Shown one piece after another: positions 33,701-41,223 of a DNA stretch of 41,223 bases (position 1 is its first letter; every line of letters begins with the position of its first letter). The stretch comes from FEN-1297 sp963787005. GTDB lineage: Bacteria > Bacteroidota > Ignavibacteria > Ignavibacteriales > Ignavibacteriaceae. The DNA is taken from the NCBI GenBank assembly GCA_963787005.1, contig CAWBBX010000042.1, forward strand, positions 1 to 41,223. Reading direction: 5' to 3'. The notes under the pieces were generated by a model. The model was not told the origin of the DNA, did no database searches, and saw only the letters and a program-made list of their open reading frames with translations. The position numbers and the translations under genes were made by a program.

Positions 33701-33793
33701 TTGATAAGCAAATTTGCTTATAACAACGTGATTGATTATTCCGTTTGCGGTATTTATTTGTTTGATTAAATTATCTTCCAAAACGAATTAATT

Positions 33794-35404
33794 TTGAAGA
33801 TATCCGCATCAATTATATTACTTTCCGCGTTCATAATATCTGCTGTTCTTTATGAAACAAAGGCACAGATTAAGAACATTCGAGTAGACAATCCGTCTGC
33901 TAATGATGCAGAGGAAGTTTCGATTTCGATTAATCCCAAAGATCCTCAATTCATTGCCGCCGGCGCTAACATACGCTACTTTTTCTCCTCTTCGGATATG
34001 GGTAATACCTGGAGACAATCAACTATGTTTTCACGATACGGAGTGTGGGGAGATCCTTGTCTGCTTTATGACGGAGAAGGAAATCTCTATTTTACTCATC
34101 TATCCTACCCCCCTGATTCCATAGGTTATTGGATCGATAGGATCGTAGTTCAGAAGTCTACCGACAACGGCTACTCATGGACGCCGGGCGCCGGTATCGG
34201 ATTTGTTCGTCCTAAACAGCAGGACAAGCCGTGGATGGGCGCGGATTTATCGAGCGCTAAATTTAAAGGCAATTTGTATCTGGCGTGGACGGAGTTCGAT
34301 AGTTACGGCAGCAAGGATCCGGCAGACAGTACAAGAATACTATTCTCTGTTTCAAGCGATCAAGGTGAAACATGGTCTGAGCCGGTTAGGGTAAGTGATA
34401 AAGGCGGCAACGCGCTCGACGGCGACTCAACGGTTGAAGGCGCGGTGCCGTGCGTAGGTCCGGAAGGCCAGGTCTATTTAGCCTGGGCAGGGCCGGAGGG
34501 AATTATGTTCGATAAATCCCTTGACGGGGGAAAGAGTTTCGGCAAAGATATATTCGTTGCTTCGCAGCCCGGCGGCTGGGATTTTAATATCTCCGGAATC
34601 AGCCGGTGCAACGGACTGCCTGTTACAGCTTGCGATACCAGTCATTCGGCTTTCCGGGGAAATATATATGTGCTTTGGAGCGATCAGAGGAACGGTGAAA
34701 CCAATACCGATGTGTTTATTTCAAGATCAACCGACGAGGGCATCACATGGAGCAGCCCTTTAAAAGTTAACAACGATAATTCAGGCCGGCAGCAGTTTCT
34801 TCCCTGGATGACAATAGACCAGGCAACCGGATTTATCTACGTAGATTTTTACGACAGGAGAAACACAACCGGGAACGCAACCGATGTTTATATGGCAAGA
34901 TCTACCGACGGCGGGAATTCATTTGAGAATTTTAAAATCAGCGATTCATCTTTTACCCCGAGTAAGTATCAATTTTTCGGTGACTATATTAATGTTGCTG
35001 CTTACAACCGGAATGTTTATCCGATTTGGATGAGATTAGACAGCATTAAACTGAGCGTATGGACTGCGCCGTTTTACGATTCCACCGGGGTAACAGGTGT
35101 CCCGGTTTACGGCGCAGCTCCTAGCCACTACAATTTAAAACAGAATTATCCCAACCCGTTTAATCCTTCTACCGTGATAGATTATTTTTTACCCGCTGCC
35201 GTTAGGGTCGAGCTAAACGTTTACGATATTCTCGGCAGCAAGGTGTCTGTTTTAGTCGATCAGGTTCAAGCGGCGGGAAAACATAGAGTGGTGTTCGACG
35301 CGGAGAATACGGATCACCGTACAAAATTGTCAGGTGGAATATATTTTTACCGACTGAGGGCAGGTGATTTTATTGAAACGAAGAAGATGATTCTCCTGAA
35401 GTGA
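33794..35404 (+). CDS. Secreted BNR/Asp-box beta-propeller protein with T9SS sorting tail
   Basis: A 536-residue protein with a TTG start and a signal peptide (1-24, ending ETKAQ). Six Asp-box motifs of the form S-x-D-x-G-x-[TS]-[WF] begin near residues 67, 122, 187, 242, 312 and 370, giving a six-bladed propeller as in sialidases and exo-acting glycan-binding proteins. Sialidase catalysis is not proven. Residues about 450-536 are a T9SS type A tail (NYPNPFNPSTVIDYFL, ending FIETKKMILLK), nearly the same as that of the upstream gene. It would be displayed on or released from the cell surface. Its stop lies two bases before the convergent acuC-like stop, with no terminator between. Confidence 0.85.
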   Translation: MKISASIILLSAFIISAVLYETKAQIKNIRVDNPSANDAEEVSISINPKDPQFIAAGANIRYFFSSSDMGNTWRQSTMFSRYGVWGDPCLLYDGEGNLYFTHLSYPPDSIGYWIDRIVVQKSTDNGYSWTPGAGIGFVRPKQQDKPWMGADLSSAKFKGNLYLAWTEFDSYGSKDPADSTRILFSVSSDQGETWSEPVRVSDKGGNALDGDSTVEGAVPCVGPEGQVYLAWAGPEGIMFDKSLDGGKSFGKDIFVASQPGGWDFNISGISRCNGLPVTACDTSHSAFRGNIYVLWSDQRNGETNTDVFISRSTDEGITWSSPLKVNNDNSGRQQFLPWMTIDQATGFIYVDFYDRRNTTGNATDVYMARSTDGGNSFENFKISDSSFTPSKYQFFGDYINVAAYNRNVYPIWMRLDSIKLSVWTAPFYDSTGVTGVPVYGAAPSHYNLKQNYPNPFNPSTVIDYFLPAAVRVELNVYDILGSKVSVLVDQVQAAGKHRVVFDAENTDHRTKLSGGIYFYRLRAGDFIETKKMILLK

Positions 35405-35406
35405 AA

Positions 35407-36558
35407 TTAGATCCAGTCTGATGCGACCGCATCTTTTAATCTTCTCAAAAAATCCCGGTTTCGTTTTTCTATTTCTTTTTTTCTCGGGATAGGATCAAAT
35501 GCCGGCTCCTTATCGTGTAAATTCAGCGGCAGTTCTTTTTGAATGATGTTTCCCCATTTTTTTCTCCACTTATCAGGGAGACGGTCGGGTATGTCGATGT
35601 TTAAAAGTGTCGAGTATAATATCGTCCATATTCTCGGAGCAGCGGTAATAGAATAGCCCCCGCCCAATGTGAATAATGCTTTACCGCTGCAGTGTTGATC
35701 GGCGAAACCTATCAGGCTTTTAAATATTTTTTGATAATCTCTGGTAGTCAGTAATAAGTCTGCTAGAGGGTCTGTGCAATGCGCATCCGCTCCGGCCTGT
35801 ATAACAAGCGCGTCCGGATTGAACCATGTCAGCGCAGGCTGAAGAATGCCGTTCATTATTTCGATAAAAGAATCTCCTTCGGTGAACGGCTCGAGCGGAA
35901 GGTTGAGTTTCAGCGAACGTCCCATTCCCTGGCCGAGCTCGTGTATCCATCCCGTGCCGGGAAACAAATACTCGCCCGATTCGTGAAAAGATATCGTCAT
36001 CACCTTATCATCGGAATAAAAAATTTCCTGCACGCCGTCACCGTGGTGCACGTCTATATCGATATAAGCAACGTACATGCCTGCATCCGTCATTTCTTTT
36101 ATAGCGAGTGCGAGATCGTTATATATGCAGAACCCTTCCGCGAGATGTCTCCTCGCGTGATGAAATCCGCCGCCCATCTGCAGAACTTTCTTTGCTTTAT
36201 TCTCGATGAGCATCTTTGCGCCGAGTAGAGTTCCGCCGCTCTGGTACCTCGCGCCTTCGGCCATTCCTTGGGTAACGGGATTATCGACTGTGCCCACTCC
36301 GTACTTCTCAGCTCCTTCAATCTTTTCGCCACGGCTCAATGCTTCAATTGCATTTACATAATCTTTATCGTGAATGGTATAAAGTGATTCGGCACTAACA
36401 GGCTCAGGCGTTTCTGTCTGCACGGGAATATTCAGTTCGTTTAAAAGGTCGAGCACCATTTCCGTTCTGGCAGGATTAAAAGGGTGGCCGGCCCCTAAAT
36501 TGTAGAGACTATATTTAGGGTGGTAAATTATTTTACACATGCGATGTGTATCGGCCAT
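35407..36558 (-). CDS. acuC: AcuC-like class I histone deacetylase-family enzyme
   Basis: A 383-residue zinc amidohydrolase. The active site is complete: H133-H134 in GGGFHHARRHLAEGF, zinc ligands D169 and H171 in DIDVHHGDG, D258 in QAGADAHCTDPLA, and the catalytic tyrosine region LGGGYS. AcuC removes acetyl groups from lysines and in Bacillus reactivates acetyl-CoA synthetase. The MADTHR start (36558) has TGAGGT before it and overlaps the acuB gene by 31 bases. A second ATG lies 18 bases further in. The gene order acs - acetyltransferase - acuB - acuC supports the name. Confidence 0.9.
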   Translation of the reverse strand: MADTHRMCKIIYHPKYSLYNLGAGHPFNPARTEMVLDLLNELNIPVQTETPEPVSAESLYTIHDKDYVNAIEALSRGEKIEGAEKYGVGTVDNPVTQGMAEGARYQSGGTLLGAKMLIENKAKKVLQMGGGFHHARRHLAEGFCIYNDLALAIKEMTDAGMYVAYIDIDVHHGDGVQEIFYSDDKVMTISFHESGEYLFPGTGWIHELGQGMGRSLKLNLPLEPFTEGDSFIEIMNGILQPALTWFNPDALVIQAGADAHCTDPLADLLLTTRDYQKIFKSLIGFADQHCSGKALFTLGGGYSITAAPRIWTILYSTLLNIDIPDRLPDKWRKKWGNIIQKELPLNLHDKEPAFDPIPRKKEIEKRNRDFLRRLKDAVASDWI

Positions 36559-37157
36559 ATTACCTCAAAACCGGCGTTGCAGATGGTCTGCGCGAGCCGT
36601 TTCATTTCAATTGTTCCTACTCTCAATACCAGACGCAACTTCTGATCCTTTTCCGGGTAGCTTAAAATCGAATGAATGTTAACCTTGCATTCTGCGAGCA
36701 GGGCGGTCAGCTTTGCCAGTTCTCCCGGCTTATCCGAAAGTCTAACGTCGAGTCTGCCCGAAGGCTGATGTACACCGGTGAGTTTGAGCAGCGCGTCGAG
36801 TAAATCGGTTATGGTTACTATACCGACAAGCTCCATATCATCGACTACCGGTAGACAGCCGATTTTCATCTCTCTCATGATTTGTGTCGCGCTTTCGATC
36901 GGATCATTCGGTCCTGTTGTTCTAACAGGATGACTCATTATCTGTTGCACTGCGGCTTCCGGGTCGAACGGATGCTCGGTGAGCTTGCTTGTGGCTAGCC
37001 TAAGGTCTCGGTCGGTAACAATACCAACAAGCTTTTTATTCTCGGTTACAGGCAAATGCCTGATGCCTTTTTCGTTCATCAGCTTGTAAGCGTCATTTAA
37101 TTTTGTATCCTTTGAAACGGTTACCGGGTCCGTCTTCATTACTTCGCTAATTAACAT
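36528..37157 (-). CDS. acuB: AcuB-like CBS-CBS-ACT protein
   Basis: A 209-residue protein with two CBS domains (about 7-60 and 75-127; key stretches KGIRHLPVTENKKLVGIVTDRDL and MKIGCLPVVDDMELVGIVTITDLL) and an ACT domain (about 135-205, SDKPGELAKLTALLAE). This is the layout of AcuB. CBS pairs bind adenine nucleotides, so it probably senses AMP/ATP or acetyl-CoA state for the neighbouring acetylation switch, although AcuB's exact role is unsettled. GAGGAAA precedes the ATG. It starts 20 bp after the acetyltransferase gene and overlaps acuC. Confidence 0.88.
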   Translation of the reverse strand: MLISEVMKTDPVTVSKDTKLNDAYKLMNEKGIRHLPVTENKKLVGIVTDRDLRLATSKLTEHPFDPEAAVQQIMSHPVRTTGPNDPIESATQIMREMKIGCLPVVDDMELVGIVTITDLLDALLKLTGVHQPSGRLDVRLSDKPGELAKLTALLAECKVNIHSILSYPEKDQKLRLVLRVGTIEMKRLAQTICNAGFEVIWPIHIACVK

Positions 37158-37177
37158 TTTTTCCTCATTGGATTTTC

Positions 37178-39589
37178 TTAATAAGAAGGTCTTACCGCTC
37201 CGCCCGATTTTATTTTAACCGATACATCGGAAATCAAAAGCGGCTTATCTCCGGGTACAACCCCGGCATCGAGTTTCCAGAGCCAAGGTAATTCCTCAAT
37301 CATCTGCGACAGCCTGCCGAGTACCTGGCTTAGTCCGTTTTTTTTATCGCAATGAATTTGATGCAGCGTCTCTTCAATATCTCTGTCGGTAAGGGGGGTT
37401 ATTCTCAATATTGTTTCGCAGCCGGGCTCTTCAATTTCCAGAAGCGGACCGAATAGAGGGTCGGGTTTGATATTCACTTTTATAACATCGGCGGATAAAT
37501 TATTGCGATCCTCTGTCTCGATCCCGAAACATTTAAGCAGTTCCTGCGCAGCTTCTTTCTTCATATCCGCGACGGGAATATCCGGGAGCTGTTTCGATAA
37601 AATTTTCTGAACAAGCCGCCGGGCTTTTCCGGCATCCACGTCTTCATACCATACAAGATTTCCCAAAGGCTGTTTTTTAAACTCAACATAGTGTACTATC
37701 CTCCCAAGCGCATTTACGGCTAATTCGGGAAAACGGAACGACGGGAATTTGCGGTTTCCTTGATTACTTTCATCGACCAGAGATATTGTACCGGCAGCGC
37801 CCATTAAACAAAGAAGCACCGGTTTTTCCTTTCCGCTTTGTTTTTCCGCCCTGCTGATTCCCCTGCGAATGGCTTCGGCAAAAGTTTCCGTATCGCAGTT
37901 ACCAACGCACGCAAAACCGATCAGTACCGTGTCTACGTCCTCGGATAAATGAGCACGGGTCACCGTTTCCTCATATTTTTCGGGAGAAGTAAAAGCGCCC
38001 AGATCCGTTACGCCGGGTCCTTCTATAGAGAGTCCGTTCATCTCACATGCGTCCGCGAAAAGTGTTGCCATTCCTGCCGAATTGGCGATAATGCTTACGC
38101 GGTTGCCCGCCGGGAGCGGCTGATGAGCGAGTACAAGAGCGGCATCAAAAATATCTTCGAGGGTAGGAGCCAGTATAATTCCCGTCTGATGAAACAGTGC
38201 TTCTACTTCTCTGCCGCCGGCCGCGTGTGTTCCGCCTTTCGCCTCGACGGCCTTTCTACCGGCCGAGCTGCGCGCGCCCTTTACGCAGAGTATCGGTTTA
38301 GTATATGACATCCTTCTTGCGATCCGCACAAACCTTCTCGGATTGCCGAAAGTCTCGAGATAAAGGATCGCGATCTTTGTATCCGGATCCTCTTCCCAGT
38401 AAAGAAGAAGATCGTTGCCGGAAACATCGGCTCGGTTGCCTGCCGAAACGAACGTTGTAAATCTTAATCCTTTTTCGTTCGCGTAATTCAAAATTACTAG
38501 TCCAAGCGCGGCCGAATGGGAAAAGAAACCGGTTTGTCCTTGTTCCATTATCTTCGGTGCAAGGCTGGCGTTTAATTTTACATTCGGGTTTGTGTTCATT
38601 ACTCCCAGGCAGGTGGGGCCCAGCAGTCTTACACCCCGTGCTCTTACAAGATCGACAAGCTTTCTCTGCCTTTCTTTTCCTCCCTCGCCGGCGTCCGAAA
38701 ATCCCGCGGATACAACAACCAAACCCTTCGCGCCTGCTTCTATAGCTTCCTCGGCGGCCTGCTGAACTTTTTCCGCTTTAATGGCTATTACCGCGAGATC
38801 TATTTTCTCGGGAATATCTTTTGACGAGGAATATGCTTTTATCCCGTTCACCGAATCGGTCTGCGGGTTGATAGGGTAGACGGTTCCGTTGAAATCTCCC
38901 GCAATAATATTTTTGAAGATAAGGTTGCCTATAGATGATGGATCCCTTGAGGCTCCGACAACAGCTATAGCTTTTGGCCAAAGCAAAGGCAGCAGAGAAT
39001 TAGCAACAGCAATCCTTTCACGCAGCTGAGCTTTCTCCCACACCTGCGCGCCGCCGTTTACCGGGAGTTCGAAGTGCACCGTATCGGAGCTCCAAACATG
39101 GTGTTTCTCAAATCCTGAGCTTTTAAAAACGTTCATCATAGGCTGATTATCGGGCAGCACCTCGGCCTCAAATTCTATGAAGCCGTTCGCGGCTGCGAGT
39201 CCCGCGAGTCTTTCCAAAAGTATTGTGCTTATTCCGCGTCCCTGGTAAGCTTCTTCTATGAGAAAAGCTACCTCGGCGGTGCGCCCGTTCGGAGCCCCGA
39301 CATAATTACCCAATCCGACTACCTTTTGGTTCTTCTTCTCGCCGGTTATTGCCAACAGGCAACCCGACTGCAGGAAATCACCTGAACAGAGTTCATTAAT
39401 AGTCTTTTGAGAGACTTCGGATATGGAGGCCATAAAACGCATTCTTAAATCTTCCCTGGAGATGCGTTTCATGAACGAATCGACGATTGAAATGTCTTTT
39501 TCTGCGGCTGGTTTTAAAAGAATCCCCTGACCATCTTTCAGCAGAACGTGTTCCCTGTATGCCAGTCCTTCCGGTATTATTCGGAACAT
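37178..39589 (-). CDS. GNAT / acyl-CoA synthetase-like fusion, probable protein lysine acetyltransferase (Pat type II)
   Basis: An 803-residue fusion. Residues about 20-175 are a GNAT domain with the acetyl-CoA loop QGRGIS (116-121). Residues about 200-640 match the CoA-binding and ligase parts of ADP-forming acyl-CoA synthetase (AVVGASRDPSSIGN, then GFFSHSAALG and VSAGNRADVSGNDLL). Residues about 679-790 correspond to the ATP-grasp part but cover only about 110 residues instead of about 220, and the lysine-containing nucleotide-binding core seems missing. GNAT at the N-terminus is the type II Pat layout; these enzymes acetylate the active-site lysine of Acs, with the large domain as a sensor. 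AAGGTG precedes the ATG. It is the first gene of the pat-acuB-acuC operon, after the acs terminator. Confidence 0.85.
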   Translation of the reverse strand: MFRIIPEGLAYREHVLLKDGQGILLKPAAEKDISIVDSFMKRISREDLRMRFMASISEVSQKTINELCSGDFLQSGCLLAITGEKKNQKVVGLGNYVGAPNGRTAEVAFLIEEAYQGRGISTILLERLAGLAAANGFIEFEAEVLPDNQPMMNVFKSSGFEKHHVWSSDTVHFELPVNGGAQVWEKAQLRERIAVANSLLPLLWPKAIAVVGASRDPSSIGNLIFKNIIAGDFNGTVYPINPQTDSVNGIKAYSSSKDIPEKIDLAVIAIKAEKVQQAAEEAIEAGAKGLVVVSAGFSDAGEGGKERQRKLVDLVRARGVRLLGPTCLGVMNTNPNVKLNASLAPKIMEQGQTGFFSHSAALGLVILNYANEKGLRFTTFVSAGNRADVSGNDLLLYWEEDPDTKIAILYLETFGNPRRFVRIARRMSYTKPILCVKGARSSAGRKAVEAKGGTHAAGGREVEALFHQTGIILAPTLEDIFDAALVLAHQPLPAGNRVSIIANSAGMATLFADACEMNGLSIEGPGVTDLGAFTSPEKYEETVTRAHLSEDVDTVLIGFACVGNCDTETFAEAIRRGISRAEKQSGKEKPVLLCLMGAAGTISLVDESNQGNRKFPSFRFPELAVNALGRIVHYVEFKKQPLGNLVWYEDVDAGKARRLVQKILSKQLPDIPVADMKKEAAQELLKCFGIETEDRNNLSADVIKVNIKPDPLFGPLLEIEEPGCETILRITPLTDRDIEETLHQIHCDKKNGLSQVLGRLSQMIEELPWLWKLDAGVVPGDKPLLISDVSVKIKSGGAVRPSY

Positions 39590-39634
39590 AGCACCTTAAT
39601 TCCATTAAATTCTTTGAGGTATTATAAATAAAAA

Positions 39635-39671
39635 AAACGGAGGTTCCAAGCAAAACCCGGAACCTCCGTTT
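39635..39671 (-). terminator. Rho-independent terminator after acs
   Basis: AAACGGAGGTTCC (39635-39647) pairs with GGAACCTCCGTTT (39659-39671); on the minus strand a run of T follows. It separates acs from the downstream pat-acuB-acuC transcript, whose promoter must therefore lie in the 45 bp before 39589 or overlap this hairpin, unless read-through is used. Confidence 0.88.
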
Positions 39672-39688
39672 AATAAGTCTTACCGGTT

Positions 39689-40459
39689 TCAGGCCATCTT
39701 CTGTATCTCTTCGACGACCTGCGGATTTGCGAGCGTTGTTATATCTCCTACATCCTGCTTGTTTGCGATAGCCGAAAGTACGCGGCGCATTATTTTACCA
39801 GATCTAGTCTTTGGCATGTCGGGCACTATCCATACTTTTCCCGGCTTTGCGATCGGACCGATCTCTCTAGCTAAAGTGTCGGTAACTTTCTTTTGGATCT
39901 CGGCGCTGGCTTCAATACCCGGCTTCAGAGAAACAAAGATATGCGGAATCTTTCCTTTGACGGGATCGGCCACGGGAACAACCGCCGCTTCTCCGATCTC
40001 TGAAACCATAAGTGCGGCGGATTCGAGTTCCTTTGTTCCGAGTCGATGTCCCGCAACGTTTATAACGTCATCGATTCTTCCCAGGATTCTATAGTAGCCG
40101 TCTGCTGCCTGCACAGCGCCGTCGCCCGCAAAGTAAGGCCAGTCGTGCCAGTCCTTGCTCTTCGGATCATTATTGTAGCGCTGATAATATTGTTTTACGA
40201 ACCTGTCGTCGTCGCCCCAGATAGTAAGCATTCGTCCCGGCCACGGATTCTGAATGCAGATATTTCCTGCTTTTCCGCTTCCGGCCGGCAGCGGCTTTCC
40301 GTCGTCATCAAAAATGATGGGATAAATTCCCGGCACCGCTGGCCCTGCACTTCCGGGTTTCATCTTATGAACGCCGGGCAATGTTGAGCAGAGGAAACCT
40401 CCGGTCTCGGTCTGCCACCATGTATCGACGATTGAGGCTTTCTTCTTGCCGATCTTAAA
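39689..40459 (-). CDS. acs: Acetyl-CoA synthetase, C-terminal part only (truncated at a contig join)
   Basis: About 256 residues matching the last 40% of Acs (EC 6.2.1.1), which makes acetyl-CoA from acetate, ATP and CoA. Seen in order: KIGKKKASIVDTWWQTETGG (AMP-binding core), YFAGDGAVQAADGYYRILGRIDDVINVAGHRLG (written here in two parts: core motif and hinge), and PKTRSGKIMRRVL, whose lysine (codon 39794-39796) is the one acetylated by Pat/AcuA enzymes. The N-terminal ~390 residues are absent. Upstream of about 40,456 the frame runs into unrelated GC-rich DNA, and the apparent N-terminus there (to 40717) is a translation artefact. The real gene should be intact in the source genome. Confidence 0.9.
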   Translation of the reverse strand, partial: FKIGKKKASIVDTWWQTETGGFLCSTLPGVHKMKPGSAGPAVPGIYPIIFDDDGKPLPAGSGKAGNICIQNPWPGRMLTIWGDDDRFVKQYYQRYNNDPKSKDWHDWPYFAGDGAVQAADGYYRILGRIDDVINVAGHRLGTKELESAALMVSEIGEAAVVPVADPVKGKIPHIFVSLKPGIEASAEIQKKVTDTLAREIGPIAKPGKVWIVPDMPKTRSGKIMRRVLSAIANKQDVGDITTLANPQVVEEIQKMA

Positions 40460-40462
40460 CTC
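40450..40462. other. Probable chimeric junction
   Basis: Acs similarity on the minus strand ends at the KIG codons (about 40456). An unrelated TPR-like frame on the plus strand begins at about 40460 without a start. Base composition changes at the same point. Both genes are cut in mid-domain, which points to an assembly join rather than a biological insertion with defined ends. Confidence 0.75.
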
Positions 40463-40738
40463 GCCCAAGCCCTGGACGCGTTGAAGCAACCGGCCGCCGC
40501 CCGGCGGCTTTTGCAGAATCTGTTGGATGGAAATCCCGAGGACCGGCCGGCCCTGCTTGCTCTCGTCGAGCATGACGTCCGCCAACAGGCTTGGGACCAG
40601 GTCAGCCGCCGGATTCCTCTGCTGTTGGCGCTCGATCCGGCCCCCCTTCCCCTCCTGCGGGAAATCTGGCACCAAGGGGGTGACAGCCTCACCCTGACCC
40701 CCGATCTGCGCCAGCAACTGGCCAACCGCGTTCGCTGA
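40460..40738 (+). CDS. C-terminal fragment of a TPR-like protein, foreign segment
   Basis: About 92 residues in a frame open from the junction to a TGA at 40736-40738. The sequence (LAQALDALKQPAAARRLL, then NPEDRPALLALVEHDVRQQAWDQ) has the helix-pair look of tetratricopeptide repeats, rich in A, L and R unlike the rest of the contig. The start is missing: the TTG at 40481 is internal. It belongs to the GC-richer genome joined here. Confidence 0.6.
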   Translation, partial: LAQALDALKQPAAARRLLQNLLDGNPEDRPALLALVEHDVRQQAWDQVSRRIPLLLALDPAPLPLLREIWHQGGDSLTLTPDLRQQLANRVR

Positions 40739-40873
40739 TCCCTGCGACCAAAGACCTTGGATTGGTCGTTTCTGCTACTTCAAATCATTAGCGATTTGAC
40801 TAGCATCAAATTGTATTTCTAATGGCCAAGTCTTCCCCCGATTCCACCTGCTGGGTTAGGCCAATCCACCACC

Positions 40874-41223
40874 ATGTCTCCACTGCATCGCTCCTTCTGC
40901 CTGCTTTGCTCCTCCCTCTTAGCCTCCTTGGTCGCACACGCCAATTTGACGATCAACCCGACTTTCGACTACAGCACCACCTCACTGAGTGGAACCGACA
41001 AGACCAACTTCGAGAATTCGATCAACTCCGTCATCGGCATCTACGAATCACTCATCACCACTCCCGTCACCGTCAGTATCGCCTTCAAACCCGACACTTC
41101 GATCAGCCTGGGGCAAAGCTCCACCTATATCTCTTCGATCAATTATTCGACCTACGTGTCCGACCTCACCAGCGCCAAGACGAGCAGTTACGACACCACC
41201 GCGCTCGCGCACATCGGTTCGGG
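40874..41223 (+). CDS. N-terminal part of an exported protein (NF038122-like metalloprotease family), runs off the window
   Basis: An open frame begins at ATG 40874 and continues to the last base, 116 codons. Residues 1-23 form a signal peptide (SFCLLCSSLLASLVAHA). The following NLTINPTFDYS, then TNFENSINSVIGIYESLITTPVTVSIAF, resembles the N-terminal part of NF038122-type predicted zinc proteases found with PEP-CTERM sorting in Verrucomicrobiota-like genomes. The catalytic zinc motif would lie beyond the window. The family call is from memory of its style and is moderate. The 135 bp before it hold nothing else obvious. Confidence 0.55.
   Translation, partial: MSPLHRSFCLLCSSLLASLVAHANLTINPTFDYSTTSLSGTDKTNFENSINSVIGIYESLITTPVTVSIAFKPDTSISLGQSSTYISSINYSTYVSDLTSAKTSSYDTTALAHIGS

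Noticed and set aside
35400..35410. Terminator between the convergent BNR and acuC genes
   Set aside because: Only two bases separate the stop codons and no hairpin with a T-tract is seen in the vicinity.
40460..40717. N-terminal part of the Acs open frame
   Set aside because: Reverse-strand translation of foreign TPR-like DNA; it has no Acs similarity.

Overview
The window is a metagenome-style contig. Positions 1 to about 40,456 look like one Ignavibacteria-type genome (Bacteroidota/Chlorobiota side). The reasons are type IX secretion (T9SS) sorting tails with the motif NYPNPFNPSTVI, moderately AT-rich DNA, frequent TTG starts, and small hairpin repeats of the kind linked to REP-associated transposases. 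From about 40,460 to the end the DNA is visibly more GC-rich and carries pieces of two genes of a different style. The acs gene is cut at the same point, so the last ~760 bp are probably a chimeric join (assembly error) or, less likely, a real insertion.

Layout. 1-1720: a compact two-gene DUF1670 unit bounded by perfect 15-bp terminal inverted repeats, a candidate undescribed mobile element. 1739-2223: hairpin repeats. 2246-8276 (minus): a multidrug efflux operon, tetR - emrA-like - emrB-like - tolC-like, plus a second MFS gene. 8489-10051 (minus): pncB for NAD salvage. 10181-11842: a 153-bp tandem hairpin array, then a REP-associated tyrosine transposase between copies of its hairpin repeats. 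11886-18758 (plus): an exported MetX-like hydrolase, a saccharopine-dehydrogenase-like enzyme, a dihydroceramide-desaturase homologue, a zinc-ribbon protein, an APC permease fused to PTS EIIA and TrkA-C domains, and an MBL-fold protein. 18810-20965 (minus): an eight-heme HAO-like cytochrome coupled to a duplicated eight-helix membrane protein. 21165-23361 (plus): an AEC transporter and threonine synthase. 23452-24244 (minus): a frameshifted DUF4382 lipoprotein. 24646-25515: purU.

25538-30140 is a copper/redox block. A PCu(A)C chaperone and a SCO1 lipoprotein diverge from a DUF2231 membrane protein, an OmpR-type regulator and a histidine kinase, followed by an exported rubrerythrin. Two matching TTTTAAG-N4-TTTTAAG direct repeats, one in the divergent promoter region and one upstream of the rubrerythrin gene, are candidate sites for the regulator. 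30341-35404: a small SpoIIAA-like protein and two large T9SS cargo proteins, the first split by a +1 shift.

35407-40459 (minus) is a coherent acetate module: acs (3' part only), a GNAT/acyl-CoA-synthetase-like fusion acetyltransferase, AcuB and AcuC. It carries an enzyme, its likely acetylase, a ligand-sensing CBS-ACT protein and its likely deacetylase. No rRNA, tRNA or CRISPR array was recognised.
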